Below are positions 25,520 to 35,089 of a stretch of DNA of 64,000 nt, one piece after another (position 1 is the first letter of the stretch; every line of letters starts with the position of its first letter). The notes under the pieces were generated by a model that saw only the letters and a program-made list of their open reading frames with translations, did no database searches and was not told where the DNA came from. A program made the translations under genes and the position numbers. The stretch lies in assembly GCF_904846345.1 (NCBI RefSeq), contig NZ_CAJHAJ010000003.1, positions 289,481 through 353,480 on the forward strand, in the 5' to 3' direction. The DNA comes from Psychrobacter maritimus (lineage in GTDB: Bacteria > Pseudomonadota > Gammaproteobacteria > Pseudomonadales > Moraxellaceae).

Positions 25520-27826
25520 TTATAGGCTTTGACGATGGCGAATCTCAAAACTCTGATGAATCGGCTTTTTAACATCAAAATCAAAACCAATGGTTTTTTG
25601 GGTGATATCAACAATATCATAGCGCTCAGTCAGCTGCTCATCGAGCTCAAAGCGGGTAAAGTTGTTGGAGAAATACAATACGCCGTCTGAGGTCAAGCGG
25701 TTCATCGCGCGGTTGATGAGAGCCGAATGGTCGCGCTGCACATCAAAGGTACCTTGGAACTTTTTCGAGTTCGAAAAGGTTGGCGGATCAATAAAGATAA
25801 TATCAAATTGTTCCGTATTGTCTTTAATCCACTCAAAGATATCAGCAGCGACAAACTGATATTTGTTGCGGCTAACGTCAAGACCATTCAGCACAAAGTT
25901 TTGCTTGCCCCAATCGAGGTAGTTCTGTGATAAATCGACGCTAGTGACTTTTTTCGCGCCAGCCAATGCCGCATGGACACTTGCTGTACAGGTATAAGCA
26001 AATAAGTTCAGTACGGATTTATTACGACTGTTGTCTTTGATTCGGGCGCGCATATTACGGTGATCAATAAACAAACCGGTATCGAGATAATCGGTAAAGT
26101 TGACATAGAAATACGCGCCATCTTCACGAGCGACATAGAACTTGCCACGCTTTTCAGTATTGCCTTGCTTGCTATATTGGTCATTACCAGACTGACGCGC
26201 ACGGGTTTTGATAAAGATTTGTTCGCGGTTAATGCCAAAGACTTCACGAATACCCATTAACGCCAAATTAAAGCGTTTTTTCGCCGTTTCAGGTGGAATG
26301 GTTTTTGGTGGCGCGTATTCTTGCACGTGCACATAATCGCCATATAAATCGACCGCTACTTTGAAGTCAGGCAAATCCGCATTATAAACGCGTAAATTAC
26401 TGACAGTGTCTTTTTTAGCCAGTTTCTTCAGTTTAGCAAGGTTTTTTTGCAAACGGTTGATGAAGTCTTGTCCTTCTTCCACTTCAATCTCACGCTTCTC
26501 AAAGCGACTGACCAAATTACCCGTTTGCCCCGCAATCAAGGTGCCGTAGCGGAAATAAACCGTAATAGCACCGTTATGACAGCGTAAAGTTTTTGGCTCT
26601 TTAATCGGCAAGATATCCACTTGTTCGACATTGGCCGCCAAGATTCCAACCATAGGGTCGATATCAATACCGGCAAAACTGTCTTGTAAAATCAGCCCAA
26701 GCGCATGATATAACGGCTTAATCATCTCTTCATCACCCAAGCGCTCACCATACGGCGGGTTGGTAATGACTAAAGGATTGCTCAAGCGACCATCATCAAC
26801 CAGTGGTTTTAAGACGCTGCTTAGTTTGTCAAGAGCACGCGTCTCAAGGTCGAGCAGTGGTAATAAGTCCTGCAAACCGGCGGCAATCAAGTTCTTTTCT
26901 GTCGCCAAAATCGCGCCGCTATCGGCATCAAAGCCCAAAATCAGCGGTAAAGTATCTGGCTGCTCGTTGGTAATGGCCAACGCATCACGGAAACGCGTCT
27001 GGGCATCATCAATCATCTGTTGCCATAGCGCATCGTCATGATGCTGCCATTGATAAAAACCAAATTGATTGGCGGCTTTATCAATACCGACGGCATAATC
27101 GCAATGCATGAGAAGGGCTTCAATAATAAAGGTGCCAGAACCACACATTGGATCAATCAGAGCGTTATATAAAGGGGCATTACCTTCTTCATTTCTCTTA
27201 TGCCAGCCTGCGCTGTAGAGCAACGCCGCCGCTAAGTTCTCTTTTAATGGCGCTTCGGTCATCGCCACACGGTAGCCACGGCGATGCAAACTGGTGCCTG
27301 ATAAATCTAGATACAGCTCAGCTTGCTTATCATTGACCGTTGCAAACACCGAAAAATCTGGGTTTTTACTATCGACGTTAGGACGGCTGTCATATACTTC
27401 GTTAAAGGTATCGGCAATCGCATCTTTGATACGCAGCATGGCAAATTGCTGACTGACGGCAACGCGTTTATCAACCGATAGACGAATGGCAAACGTTTGC
27501 TCTAGCTTAAATTGTTCCGTCCAATCGACCGATTTTGCCAAACCATAAAGCTGCTCTGCCACATCGTATTCAGTATTGATGTTTTTGCGTTTGATCAGCA
27601 TCAATACCCGTGACGCAACCCGCGACCACAAGCAAATGGTGTATAGGTCACGCAATGTACCAGTCACCGCTAAACGACCAGTACTCTTGATCTCGCTTGC
27701 AATACCAAAACTGGTCAGCTCAGTTTGTAGCGGTGCCTCAAGCCCATCGGCACAGGTAATAATAAGGTCAAGCGACAACTCTGCTGAAGCGGCTGGTAAG
27801 GAGTTGGGCGTGGTTGTTTCGGTCAT
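25520..27826 (-). CDS. rlmL: Bifunctional 23S rRNA guanine methyltransferase RlmK/RlmL
   Basis: This 768-residue fusion methylates 23S rRNA at G2445 (N2, the RlmL half) and G2069 (N7, the RlmK half). A THUMP domain covers about residues 55-170. The RlmL catalytic motif is VITNPPYGERLGDEE and its SAM site starts at DPMCGSGTF. The C-terminal RlmK half has LNLFAYTCTASVHAA and the catalytic-loop IDPPTFSNSK. It is somewhat longer than the E. coli protein. It is a lone gene with its own terminator. Confidence 0.96.
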   Translation of the reverse strand: MTETTTPNSLPAASAELSLDLIITCADGLEAPLQTELTSFGIASEIKSTGRLAVTGTLRDLYTICLWSRVASRVLMLIKRKNINTEYDVAEQLYGLAKSVDWTEQFKLEQTFAIRLSVDKRVAVSQQFAMLRIKDAIADTFNEVYDSRPNVDSKNPDFSVFATVNDKQAELYLDLSGTSLHRRGYRVAMTEAPLKENLAAALLYSAGWHKRNEEGNAPLYNALIDPMCGSGTFIIEALLMHCDYAVGIDKAANQFGFYQWQHHDDALWQQMIDDAQTRFRDALAITNEQPDTLPLILGFDADSGAILATEKNLIAAGLQDLLPLLDLETRALDKLSSVLKPLVDDGRLSNPLVITNPPYGERLGDEEMIKPLYHALGLILQDSFAGIDIDPMVGILAANVEQVDILPIKEPKTLRCHNGAITVYFRYGTLIAGQTGNLVSRFEKREIEVEEGQDFINRLQKNLAKLKKLAKKDTVSNLRVYNADLPDFKVAVDLYGDYVHVQEYAPPKTIPPETAKKRFNLALMGIREVFGINREQIFIKTRARQSGNDQYSKQGNTEKRGKFYVAREDGAYFYVNFTDYLDTGLFIDHRNMRARIKDNSRNKSVLNLFAYTCTASVHAALAGAKKVTSVDLSQNYLDWGKQNFVLNGLDVSRNKYQFVAADIFEWIKDNTEQFDIIFIDPPTFSNSKKFQGTFDVQRDHSALINRAMNRLTSDGVLYFSNNFTRFELDEQLTERYDIVDITQKTIGFDFDVKKPIHQSFEIRHRQSL

Positions 27827-28038
27827 ACGGATACCTGTGGGCTAAATTGATAAACATTGATAAATAAGGCACATCATAAAATAAGATGTTTAACCGCCAA
27901 TTTTACCATAATTACGCCATGGATAGTTTAAAGCGGGATTGTTTAAAAGACTGTTTTTAAGAAACGGCTTTTTGTTTTTAAACTAAAATCATGGCGCACC
28001 ATTGTTTTTTAATATCGTTAAGCAGCTAATGACACTGA

Positions 28039-29238
28039 CTACTTACCGCCTTTTTTTAACGCGGCTGTTTCTGTGACCAATTGCGTAGGGGTCGCAACTG
28101 GCTTGGTAACGATAGGGTAAACCTGCTCTGTTGGCATCAGTAGGCGCATATGCGGATAAGGGGTTGAGATATCAGCAGCATCAAAGGCACGTTTGATATT
28201 CTCGCGTAAGACTTCTTTGATTTTAGGCATACGTGCAACAGCCGCAGGCTTGACCCAAAAACGCACAATAAAGAATACGCCGTATTCGCCAATCTCATCA
28301 ACAGTCGCTGAGGTTTCAGGGCGATTTAATACCACGTCGCTCTCAGACAATACCTGCAAAATCACCTCACGTGCCTTGTCGATATCATCTTCAAAAGCAA
28401 TGCGCATACGGATATCAAAACGTATAAAGTTTTTCGAGGTTAAATTGATGACCACAGAAGAAGCGACGTTTGAGTTGGGGATAATAACGGTGATATTGTC
28501 GCGGGTTAAGATATGGGTCGTGCGTAAAGCGATAACCACGACGCGCCCTTCATTGTCATTGATATTGACCCAGTCGCCGACTTGAAAGGACTGCTCAAGT
28601 AAAATGGTAATCCCCGCGATAAAGTTAGCAAGCGTTGATTGGGCGGCAAAGCCCACGGCAATACCGGCAATACCCAAACCTGCCACTAACGATACGATAT
28701 CAAAGCCAAATTGCGCCATGACGCTGGCAAGCCCAAATACCAATAATAGTACGGACAAGATATTTTTCAGTAGCTGCTCGATAGAAGCGTTTAGACCATA
28801 ATGCTGCAAAACCTTATGGATAATTTGCCCAGATGACGTCCATAGCACATAATAAATACCCGCCCAAGTACTGGCTTTAGCAGTGGCTTTGACCGTATCT
28901 GGCTCAAAATTAAGCTGGCTCATGATAGCTATCAAGCTGGTCACAATCCAAATATAGCGTAGTATTGAGCGAACAATTTTAGATCGGCGCTCATTTAAGC
29001 GGATTCTGGTTCTGCTTTTTTTGACAATGTAGATAGCAAGCCAATAAAAAAATCCCAATACCGCCAGCAGTATTAGGATTTTGATGCCCGTACTCACCAA
29101 TTCTACCGATTTAGCTGACCAGTCTAACGAGTCTTCATCTATGGTGCCGCCGATAGCAAGGTATAGGCTAGTATGTAGGTCGCGAACAATCTCTTGAAAG
29201 AAGTCAGTAATACCAGCGATTGCCATTGTTTCATCCAT
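28039..29238 (-). CDS. MscS family mechanosensitive ion channel
   Basis: This 399-residue inner-membrane protein has several N-terminal helices and the MscS pore helix VAGLGIAGIAVGFAAQSTLANFIAG. The beta domain follows: FQVGDWVNI, GRVVVIALRTTHILTRDNITVIIPN. The cytoplasmic cage domain follows that. Such channels open on hypo-osmotic shock. A weak choice exists between ATG at residue 1 and ATG at residue 5. Confidence 0.92.
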   Translation of the reverse strand: MDETMAIAGITDFFQEIVRDLHTSLYLAIGGTIDEDSLDWSAKSVELVSTGIKILILLAVLGFFYWLAIYIVKKSRTRIRLNERRSKIVRSILRYIWIVTSLIAIMSQLNFEPDTVKATAKASTWAGIYYVLWTSSGQIIHKVLQHYGLNASIEQLLKNILSVLLLVFGLASVMAQFGFDIVSLVAGLGIAGIAVGFAAQSTLANFIAGITILLEQSFQVGDWVNINDNEGRVVVIALRTTHILTRDNITVIIPNSNVASSVVINLTSKNFIRFDIRMRIAFEDDIDKAREVILQVLSESDVVLNRPETSATVDEIGEYGVFFIVRFWVKPAAVARMPKIKEVLRENIKRAFDAADISTPYPHMRLLMPTEQVYPIVTKPVATPTQLVTETAALKKGGK

Positions 29239-29291
29239 GCAGGGTTTAGGTCTAAATAAAATGGGTATTAAAAAGTCTGATTGTAAATTAA

Positions 29292-29348
29292 CTCAAATCG
29301 CTCAGGCAAATCAAGTATGACCTTGATTGCCTTGAGCGTTCATTTGAG
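29292..29348. repeat. Long imperfect inverted repeat
   Basis: Outer arms CTCAAAT and ATTTGAG enclose CGCTCA/TGAGCG and inner arms around ATCAAG/CTTGAT, with small bulges, around a six-base loop. It lies between the flavoprotein stop codon and the MscS gene start. There is no T-run. Confidence 0.6.
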
Positions 29349-29441
29349 CGCTAACTTAAAGTGATATAAGTCAAAACGACAAAAGTACGAAGCATAATTT
29401 TATTAAAAAACATTGCCGCTTATCTTGTTAAAAGCAAATAC

Positions 29442-30938
29442 TTAAAAATTGCCTTCTTGGGTATCATGCGATTGATAAGGTATCTTCATCATACGCTGAA
29501 CATCACGTAATGCGGTACGCAAACCTTCTAATATCGTCGGATGATAAAACGGCGTATCAAGCATGTCTTTGATACTCAAATCATTGGTAATTGCCATCGC
29601 CAATATATGTCCAATATATTCCGCATCAGGGCCGACCATGCTGGCGCCCAAGATTCTATCGGTCTTTTTGCAACCATAAATATGCAATAAACCGCAGTTG
29701 ACACCCATCACGCGGCTACGTCCTTGATTGTCAAAGCTCACTTTGCCAATCACATGCTCAAGCTCTGAGTCTGCTTGGATTTCAGGTAGCGACATGCCGA
29801 CGTTCACGATTTGTGGCGCGCAAAATACGATAGAAAATGGCGTGGCAGGTGGTCGAATATAAGCGTCTGTCTTATTGTCGCAAACAAGGCTGCCGGCGCT
29901 AAATCCTTCATCACTGGCTACATGTAATAGAGGAAGATTGGCATTGGCATCACCAACGATATAGACTTCTAAATTACCGATTTTACCAGTCTTTTTATCA
30001 AGCTGCTTTGGGCGGTTCTTATCATCAAGCTCGACGCCTAGATTTTCAACACCAAGCGTATCGATGTTATTACGGCGACCTGTGGCAACCAGTACGTACT
30101 CGCCTTGCCACTGCTGCGTTTGACCGGCGCTATCTTCGTAGTCGATAAAGGCAACGGAGCCTTTATCGACTGCATCTGCTTGAGTGCCAACCTCGGTAAT
30201 GTTACTACCTAAATGCATGGTCAGCTCACGATTTAAGCAATCGATGGCTTTATTATTAATGTCATCGTCTTTTAAACTGGCGACGCGTTTGGCACGATTA
30301 AATAAGGTAACATTGACGCCTAAGCGTTTAAAGGCTTGGGCAAGCTCTAAGCCGATGGCACCTGCACCAACCACCGCCAGTGATTTTGGTAAATCAGTCA
30401 GCTCAAAGACAGTGTCAGAGGTAATCAGGGTATCGCCAAGCTTATCTGCCCAGCCTTCTGGGATAAAGGTTGAGCTACCAGTCGCGACAATGATTTTATC
30501 CGCTTCGATTAGCTCGTTATTGACCTCAATCAATCCTTGTTTATTGATATAAGCGCGACCCGCTATTTTCGTTTCTGCAGGCCAACTTTCTACTTGCTCC
30601 TCAACGTAGCTGGCAAAATGATCACGCTCAGCGCGAACCCGCGCCATGACTTGTTTGCCATCTATTCGTGCGCTGGCATGCACACCAAACTCGCCAGAAT
30701 GATTGGCCTCATGCGCGCGGTCAGCAGCAGCAATAAGCAGTTTACTTGGCATACAACCGACCGCAATACAGGTGGTTGTCCAAAATCCATCATTAATAAT
30801 TATGACATCGTCTTTTAATTTGCGGGCTTGGCGAAAGGCATTTTGACCAGCAGTACCAGCGCCAATGACCGCAACCGATACCTTGCGTGTCACTTTTGTA
30901 TGGCTACTGTCAGCAGTGCTATCAGGCTGTTTATTCAT
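29442..30938 (-). CDS. Dihydrolipoamide dehydrogenase-like flavoprotein
   Basis: This 498-residue pyridine nucleotide-disulfide oxidoreductase has the FAD motif VIGAGTAGQNAF near residue 25 and the redox-active disulfide in TTTCIAVGCMPSKLL. The NAD(P) motif is VVGAGAIGLELAQAFKRLG. The dimer-interface catalytic pair is in YHPTILEGL. It differs from a pyruvate-dehydrogenase E3 in its context: no E1 or E2 gene is near, and the redox segment is TTTC rather than GGTC. It may be a stand-alone reductase; the substrate is open. GAGAAT precedes the start. Confidence 0.88.
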   Translation of the reverse strand: MNKQPDSTADSSHTKVTRKVSVAVIGAGTAGQNAFRQARKLKDDVIIINDGFWTTTCIAVGCMPSKLLIAAADRAHEANHSGEFGVHASARIDGKQVMARVRAERDHFASYVEEQVESWPAETKIAGRAYINKQGLIEVNNELIEADKIIVATGSSTFIPEGWADKLGDTLITSDTVFELTDLPKSLAVVGAGAIGLELAQAFKRLGVNVTLFNRAKRVASLKDDDINNKAIDCLNRELTMHLGSNITEVGTQADAVDKGSVAFIDYEDSAGQTQQWQGEYVLVATGRRNNIDTLGVENLGVELDDKNRPKQLDKKTGKIGNLEVYIVGDANANLPLLHVASDEGFSAGSLVCDNKTDAYIRPPATPFSIVFCAPQIVNVGMSLPEIQADSELEHVIGKVSFDNQGRSRVMGVNCGLLHIYGCKKTDRILGASMVGPDAEYIGHILAMAITNDLSIKDMLDTPFYHPTILEGLRTALRDVQRMMKIPYQSHDTQEGNF

Positions 30939-31014
30939 AGTATTCTCAAATCAGGCGAATGTGATATTAGGTGATGAATTTGCACAAAAAACGATGAAAA
31001 AGGCTATTGAAAAA

Positions 31015-31512
31015 TTAAGGCGCTAACGTATTCAGTAAACGCTCAGTATAGCCTGCCGCGCGTAAATTACGCTGCGCATGAGTTAGCGTGCCATCTTTAT
31101 CAAAGACAAAGGCTGAACGTACAAGACCTAAGCTGATTTTGCCATACATGTTTTTTTCTTTAATGACATCGAAGTATTGGCATAATTTCTCATCACTATC
31201 ACTGATAAGCGAGATATTAAGATGGTGTTTAGCGATGAATTTTTCGTGAGATTCGACGCTATCACGCGAGACACCGATGATATCGTAACCCAATTTATCA
31301 AACTCATTGAGCTGAGCGGTAAACTCTGTCGCTTGCGTGGTGCAGCCTGGGGTGTTGTCTTTGGGATAAAAATATAAAATTAGGCCTTTATCGGTATGAG
31401 CAACCAGCTCTTTTAGGCTGATGTCGTCATGTATAAAGTTGCCGTCTAGCTCGCGCACGATGGTGACTGGGAAATCAGGTAGGGCAATAGTCTCGGTGGT
31501 CGGCTTGGCCAT
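31015..31512 (-). CDS. bcp: Thiol peroxidase, Bcp/PrxQ type
   Basis: This 165-residue peroxiredoxin reduces peroxides with thioredoxin. The peroxidatic cysteine is in PKDNTPGCTTQATEF. The usual resolving cysteine five residues later is absent; a cysteine further on (EKLCQYFDV) may serve in its place. The peroxiredoxin pattern GVSRDSVESHEKF is clear. AAGGAT precedes the start. It lies 76 bases downstream of the flavoprotein start, on the same strand but upstream in order, so the two could share a transcript. Confidence 0.92.
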   Translation of the reverse strand: MAKPTTETIALPDFPVTIVRELDGNFIHDDISLKELVAHTDKGLILYFYPKDNTPGCTTQATEFTAQLNEFDKLGYDIIGVSRDSVESHEKFIAKHHLNISLISDSDEKLCQYFDVIKEKNMYGKISLGLVRSAFVFDKDGTLTHAQRNLRAAGYTERLLNTLAP

Positions 31513-31644
31513 TATAAAATCCTTATTAGTTTTGGTTATGCATATATTGTTGTTTATACATATATTATAGTGATTGCTCTTATTATAGGCAGATTCATGG
31601 CAATAACTACTCAGTTTTACACTTCACTTATTCATTAGCAACAA

Positions 31645-31670
31645 AAAAGACTGGCAATGACCAGTCTTTT
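31645..31670 (-). terminator. Terminator of the secreted-protein gene
   Basis: AAAAGACTGG and CCAGTCTTTT form a 10-bp stem with T on the minus strand. It also looks functional on the plus strand. Confidence 0.85.
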
Positions 31671-31700
31671 GTATTTTGCAGCAAATATCTTTTACGTGCT

Positions 31701-32030
31701 TTAAGCAGGTTTTTGTGGCTGCTTTAAATCCAAACCAACCGTGCATTGCTGCAGGTCTTTTTGCATTTTTTTCACGTAAGGTAAGCTTGATGGGTCTTTT
31801 TTATCTTGCGCGTAGCTTTCAATTTCCCACATCTGACCGATGGTCATCTCGCTACGGACACCGATGGTGCACTTGCATAATTTGGTCGCGGTATTTTTGT
31901 CAGCGACCTTATATTTGACCGCGCCATTGACACAGGTATTGATATTATTTTGCTTGATATCGGCAGCGTTTGCTTGTGGCAATGCAAACAGAGCAGCTAG
32001 GGCTAGGGGTAATACTGGCAACAACTTCAT
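31701..32030 (-). CDS. Small secreted protein of unknown function
   Basis: The product is 109 residues with a clear signal peptide (KLLPVLPLALAALFAL, cleavage likely after ANA). The mature part has four cysteines, in NTCVNG, LCKCTIG and QQCTVG, suggesting disulfides in the periplasm. I do not recognise the family. The ATG at 32030 follows GAGGA by five bases; an ATG two codons upstream overlaps that site. Confidence 0.7.
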   Translation of the reverse strand: MKLLPVLPLALAALFALPQANAADIKQNNINTCVNGAVKYKVADKNTATKLCKCTIGVRSEMTIGQMWEIESYAQDKKDPSSLPYVKKMQKDLQQCTVGLDLKQPQKPA

Positions 32031-32416
32031 AAACATCCTCTATAGGTCGCGTCAATTTTTCAGATTTTATAGGCAAAAATCTTGGTCGTTTTATTTGGTT
32101 ACTGGTCTAAGTATTGATTTTAGCACTGATTTTAACAATGGTTAGGATACTAATTTTGTCACTTATTTTATAACTTGCATGAGCAAATATATAGGCAATT
32201 CTTCATCTATATAGCGCTCATTACATTTAGCTAACTATCAGTACGGTTATCTTGTCATTGATATAGTCGCCCATACCATAGCAATTAAATTGCTTAAAAT
32301 ACAACGCCAGCGTGCTGTGTTAATGCAAGCAAATGTTGCGCAAATATTTAATGAGCTGCGCTATTAAGACAATCATACTCGCCTTTAAGATAGCTATAAG
32401 CCTGTTTTTACAGTAT
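32031..32416. other. Intergenic region between the secreted-protein gene and queC
   Basis: No gene is seen. A perfect palindrome AGCAATTAAATTGCT lies at 32280-32294. The rest is AT-rich without clear structure. Confidence 0.4.
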
Positions 32417-33199
32417 TTATTCAGGCTGATAATGCGTAGGGTCAGTAACGCCAGCTTGGGAAAATCCTTGGCGGCGCAGCACACAGCTGTCGCAGACACC
32501 GCAAGCCAACCCATCGACATCTGCTTGATAACAAGAAATCGTCTGCCCATAATCGACCCCTAACGATAAACCAAGCTCGATGGTTTTGGCTTTAGATAAC
32601 TGCTGCAGTGGTGTTTGAATCGATAAATGGTGACCGGTGACGCCAGCTTTGGTGGCAAGATTGGCCATGTGTTCAAAAGCAGCGATATATTCTGGACGGC
32701 AATCAGGGTAGCCTGAATAATCGACGGAGCTTACACCAATGACGATATGGTTGGCATCGGTCACTTCAGCGACTGCCAAGGCGTAAGATAAAAATATGGT
32801 ATTACGCGCAGGTACATAAGTATTTGGAATAGCGTCGTTATCGATCTCATCACGATTTTTACTCGGGAATTTATCGGTATCGCCATCAGGGACAATCATG
32901 CTGTGGTCGGTGAGTGATGAGCCGCCAAGCTGCGCGATATCGATATCAATAATGCGATGATTGACTGCTGCGGTTTCAGCGATGGCTTTAGCGGCGACAA
33001 GCTCACTATTATGACGTTGACCATAATTAAAACTGACCGCTGTCACAGAAGCATAGCGCGCCTTTGCCCAATACAAACAAGTCACGGAATCAAGCCCACC
33101 TGATAGTAGCACCACGGCATTTTGGCTTTTATGCAGCGCCATCAAGTTAGCGTCGTTTGCTGGATTGGTAGAGGAGGTTTGCGCAGTAACAAGAGTCAT
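32417..33199 (-). CDS. queC: 7-cyano-7-deazaguanine synthase QueC
   Basis: This 260-residue enzyme converts 7-carboxy-7-deazaguanine to preQ0 with ATP and ammonia, in the queuosine pathway. The PP-loop is VLLSGGLDS and the C-terminal zinc site is SCYQADVDGLACGVCDSC. PARNTIFLSYALAVAE is also typical. No other que gene is adjacent in the window, but a preQ1-controlled precursor transporter is 10 kb away. No clear ribosome site precedes the ATG. Confidence 0.96.
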   Translation of the reverse strand: MTLVTAQTSSTNPANDANLMALHKSQNAVVLLSGGLDSVTCLYWAKARYASVTAVSFNYGQRHNSELVAAKAIAETAAVNHRIIDIDIAQLGGSSLTDHSMIVPDGDTDKFPSKNRDEIDNDAIPNTYVPARNTIFLSYALAVAEVTDANHIVIGVSSVDYSGYPDCRPEYIAAFEHMANLATKAGVTGHHLSIQTPLQQLSKAKTIELGLSLGVDYGQTISCYQADVDGLACGVCDSCVLRRQGFSQAGVTDPTHYQPE

Positions 33200-33622
33200 A
33201 GTGGTATCTATTATTAGTTTGAAATTATTGGTTCAAAAATATGGATTTACGAAAGCCGTCTATTTTAGCAAAAATAGCCCCATTACAGAACCTTGAAGGT
33301 GTTATTAAAAGAGGGCTAAAGCGTGATTAAGTAGTGGCTAAAGGATGGTTCAGTCAGCACTGTATTTGTATTATCCATCAAACACTATTAATCAGACATA
33401 GGACAATCAAGCAGGCGATTAGGCATAAGTACTATTATAAAGTTAAATAACAGTCTTAAGCTGCCTTCTTAAGTTGGCTTGGTATTTAGCCTTATCAATT
33501 AACGTCATATTTTCAATCTGTTAGCAAAATTTGTTATAATCGCTGCTTTTAAAGCCCGTGTGCTAAAAATATTGCTAACTGCTTTGTAGCAAAATCAACC
33601 TTGTAAAGATATTGAGTAACTT
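33200..33622. other. Divergent control region of queC and ttcA
   Basis: A ttcA -10 box TATAAT lies at 33535-33540, with only a weak TTCAAT 17 bases before it. The leader has a small TTGCTA/TAGCAA hairpin. No gene is seen. Confidence 0.45.
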
Positions 33623-34807
33623 ATGACCGTAGCGACCTTGTTTACGCCAAAAATAACCCCTCAGTTTGATGCTGCGTCTATCGATGCTGCTTCTACGGAT
33701 GCTAGCTCTGCCGACACTGGTTGGGATAGCTATGCATTAGATACGGATGTCGCTGACGAATCTGATGGAGTTGCGCATGACAATAATATGGCTGAGCAAT
33801 TATTATCTAATCAGCTGCTACCGACTGAAACGGCACAATTTCGCAAGCTACAAAAAAAGCTACGCCGCCAAGTATCATGGGCGATTCGCGATTTTAATAT
33901 GATTGAAGATGGCGACGTCATCATGGTTTGTGTGTCAGGCGGCAAAGACAGCTATACACTGCTAGATATCTTGTTGTTACTTAAGCGTATTGCCCCGATT
34001 AGCTTTGATATCGTTGCGGTCAATCTCGACCAAAAGCAGCCCGGTTATCCTGAAGATATCTTGCCCGCTTATCTGAATGAGCAAGGTATCGCGCATTATA
34101 TTTTAGAAAAAGACACTTATAGTATCGTCAAAAGCGTGGTGCCAGAAGGTAAGACTTATTGTTCGGCTTGTTCACGTCTGCGCCGTGGCTCGCTATACGG
34201 CTTTGCCAAACAAATTGGCGCAACCAAAATCGCCCTTGGCCATCATCGCGATGATATGCTGGCGACGTTCTTTTTAAACTTATTTCACGGCGGCGCGCTT
34301 AAATCGATGCCGCCTAAACTGCTCAGCGATGATAAGCAAAACTTGCTTATTCGTCCGCTTGCCTACGTTGAAGAAAAAGACATCATTGAATATGCGCGTT
34401 TAAAAGAGTTTCCGATTATCCCGTGCAATCTATGCGGTAGCCAAACCAATCTACAACGGGCGATTATCAATGACATGCTACGCGAATGGGATGACGCCCA
34501 TCCACAGCGCTTAGCGTCTATTTTTAAAGCCATGCAAAACGTCGCACCGTCGCAATTAGCCGATCGTGAATTATTTGATTTTGAGACATTAAGCCTCGAG
34601 CGTGATGATAATGAGCGCTTATTTGAAGGCGATAATATCCAAGCAGGGCAGACCGATAGTCTGGCTGAGATTGGCTTACCTGTAGCACCAAAAACTCAAG
34701 TCTTTAATCCAAAATTTGCCAATAATCAGAACACGGACGCAGCAGATGAAACGGAAAAAAACAGCCGTATAACGCAGAAAATTCCAACGATTAATCCTGT
34801 CATTTAA
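33623..34807 (+). CDS. ttcA: tRNA 2-thiocytidine synthetase TtcA
   Basis: This enzyme thiolates cytidine 32 of some tRNAs using ATP and a [4Fe-4S] cluster. The PP-loop is [13 protein letters not shown]. The two cysteine pairs are [11 protein letters not shown] and CNLCGSQTN. At 394 residues it is longer than typical TtcA. The first 70 residues (acidic, Ala/Ser/Asp-rich) and the last 60 or so are extensions without recognised motifs. The ATG is the first in frame after the promoter. Confidence 0.95.
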   Translation: MTVATLFTPKITPQFDAASIDAASTDASSADTGWDSYALDTDVADESDGVAHDNNMAEQLLSNQLLPTETAQFRKLQKKLRRQVSWAIRDFNMIEDGDVIMVCVSGGKDSYTLLDILLLLKRIAPISFDIVAVNLDQKQPGYPEDILPAYLNEQGIAHYILEKDTYSIVKSVVPEGKTYCSACSRLRRGSLYGFAKQIGATKIALGHHRDDMLATFFLNLFHGGALKSMPPKLLSDDKQNLLIRPLAYVEEKDIIEYARLKEFPIIPCNLCGSQTNLQRAIINDMLREWDDAHPQRLASIFKAMQNVAPSQLADRELFDFETLSLERDDNERLFEGDNIQAGQTDSLAEIGLPVAPKTQVFNPKFANNQNTDAADETEKNSRITQKIPTINPVI

Positions 34808-34859
34808 TGAGCTGATGGTTTAAAGCTATAGTCAAAATATCCTAAAAACGCTACGGTAT

Positions 34860-34927
34860 TGCTGATATCAATTTTTTGTAGCCTCTGTCTGCGCAGGCAC
34901 AGCAAGCAAGAAAAATTGATATCAGCA
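34860..34927. repeat. 17-bp perfect inverted repeat with a structured spacer
   Basis: Perfect 17-base arms (34860-34876 and 34911-34927, TGCTGATATCAATTTTT and its complement) enclose a 34-base spacer. The spacer holds a nested palindrome around TCTGCGCAGG. No T-run follows, so it is not a canonical terminator. It looks like a dispersed palindromic element; copies elsewhere in the window were not found. Confidence 0.8.
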
Positions 34928-35030
34928 GCGCGTGATGTATCGATATTACTTTTCACTGACTATATGTTGCTTAAATAATCTTAAGTTAATTTGATAAAGT
35001 TAAATCCATAAAAGTTAGCCCCAAAAAAAC

Positions 35031-35060
35031 CAGCCCTTAATTATTAAGGGCTGATTTTTT
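35031..35060. terminator. Bidirectional terminator
   Basis: CAGCCCTTAA and TTAAGGGCTG form a 10-bp stem with A-run and T-run. It serves the convergent ttcA and FixH-like genes. Confidence 0.9.
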
Positions 35061-35089
35061 TAACTTTAAGAGTAGCTATTTAAATAACA

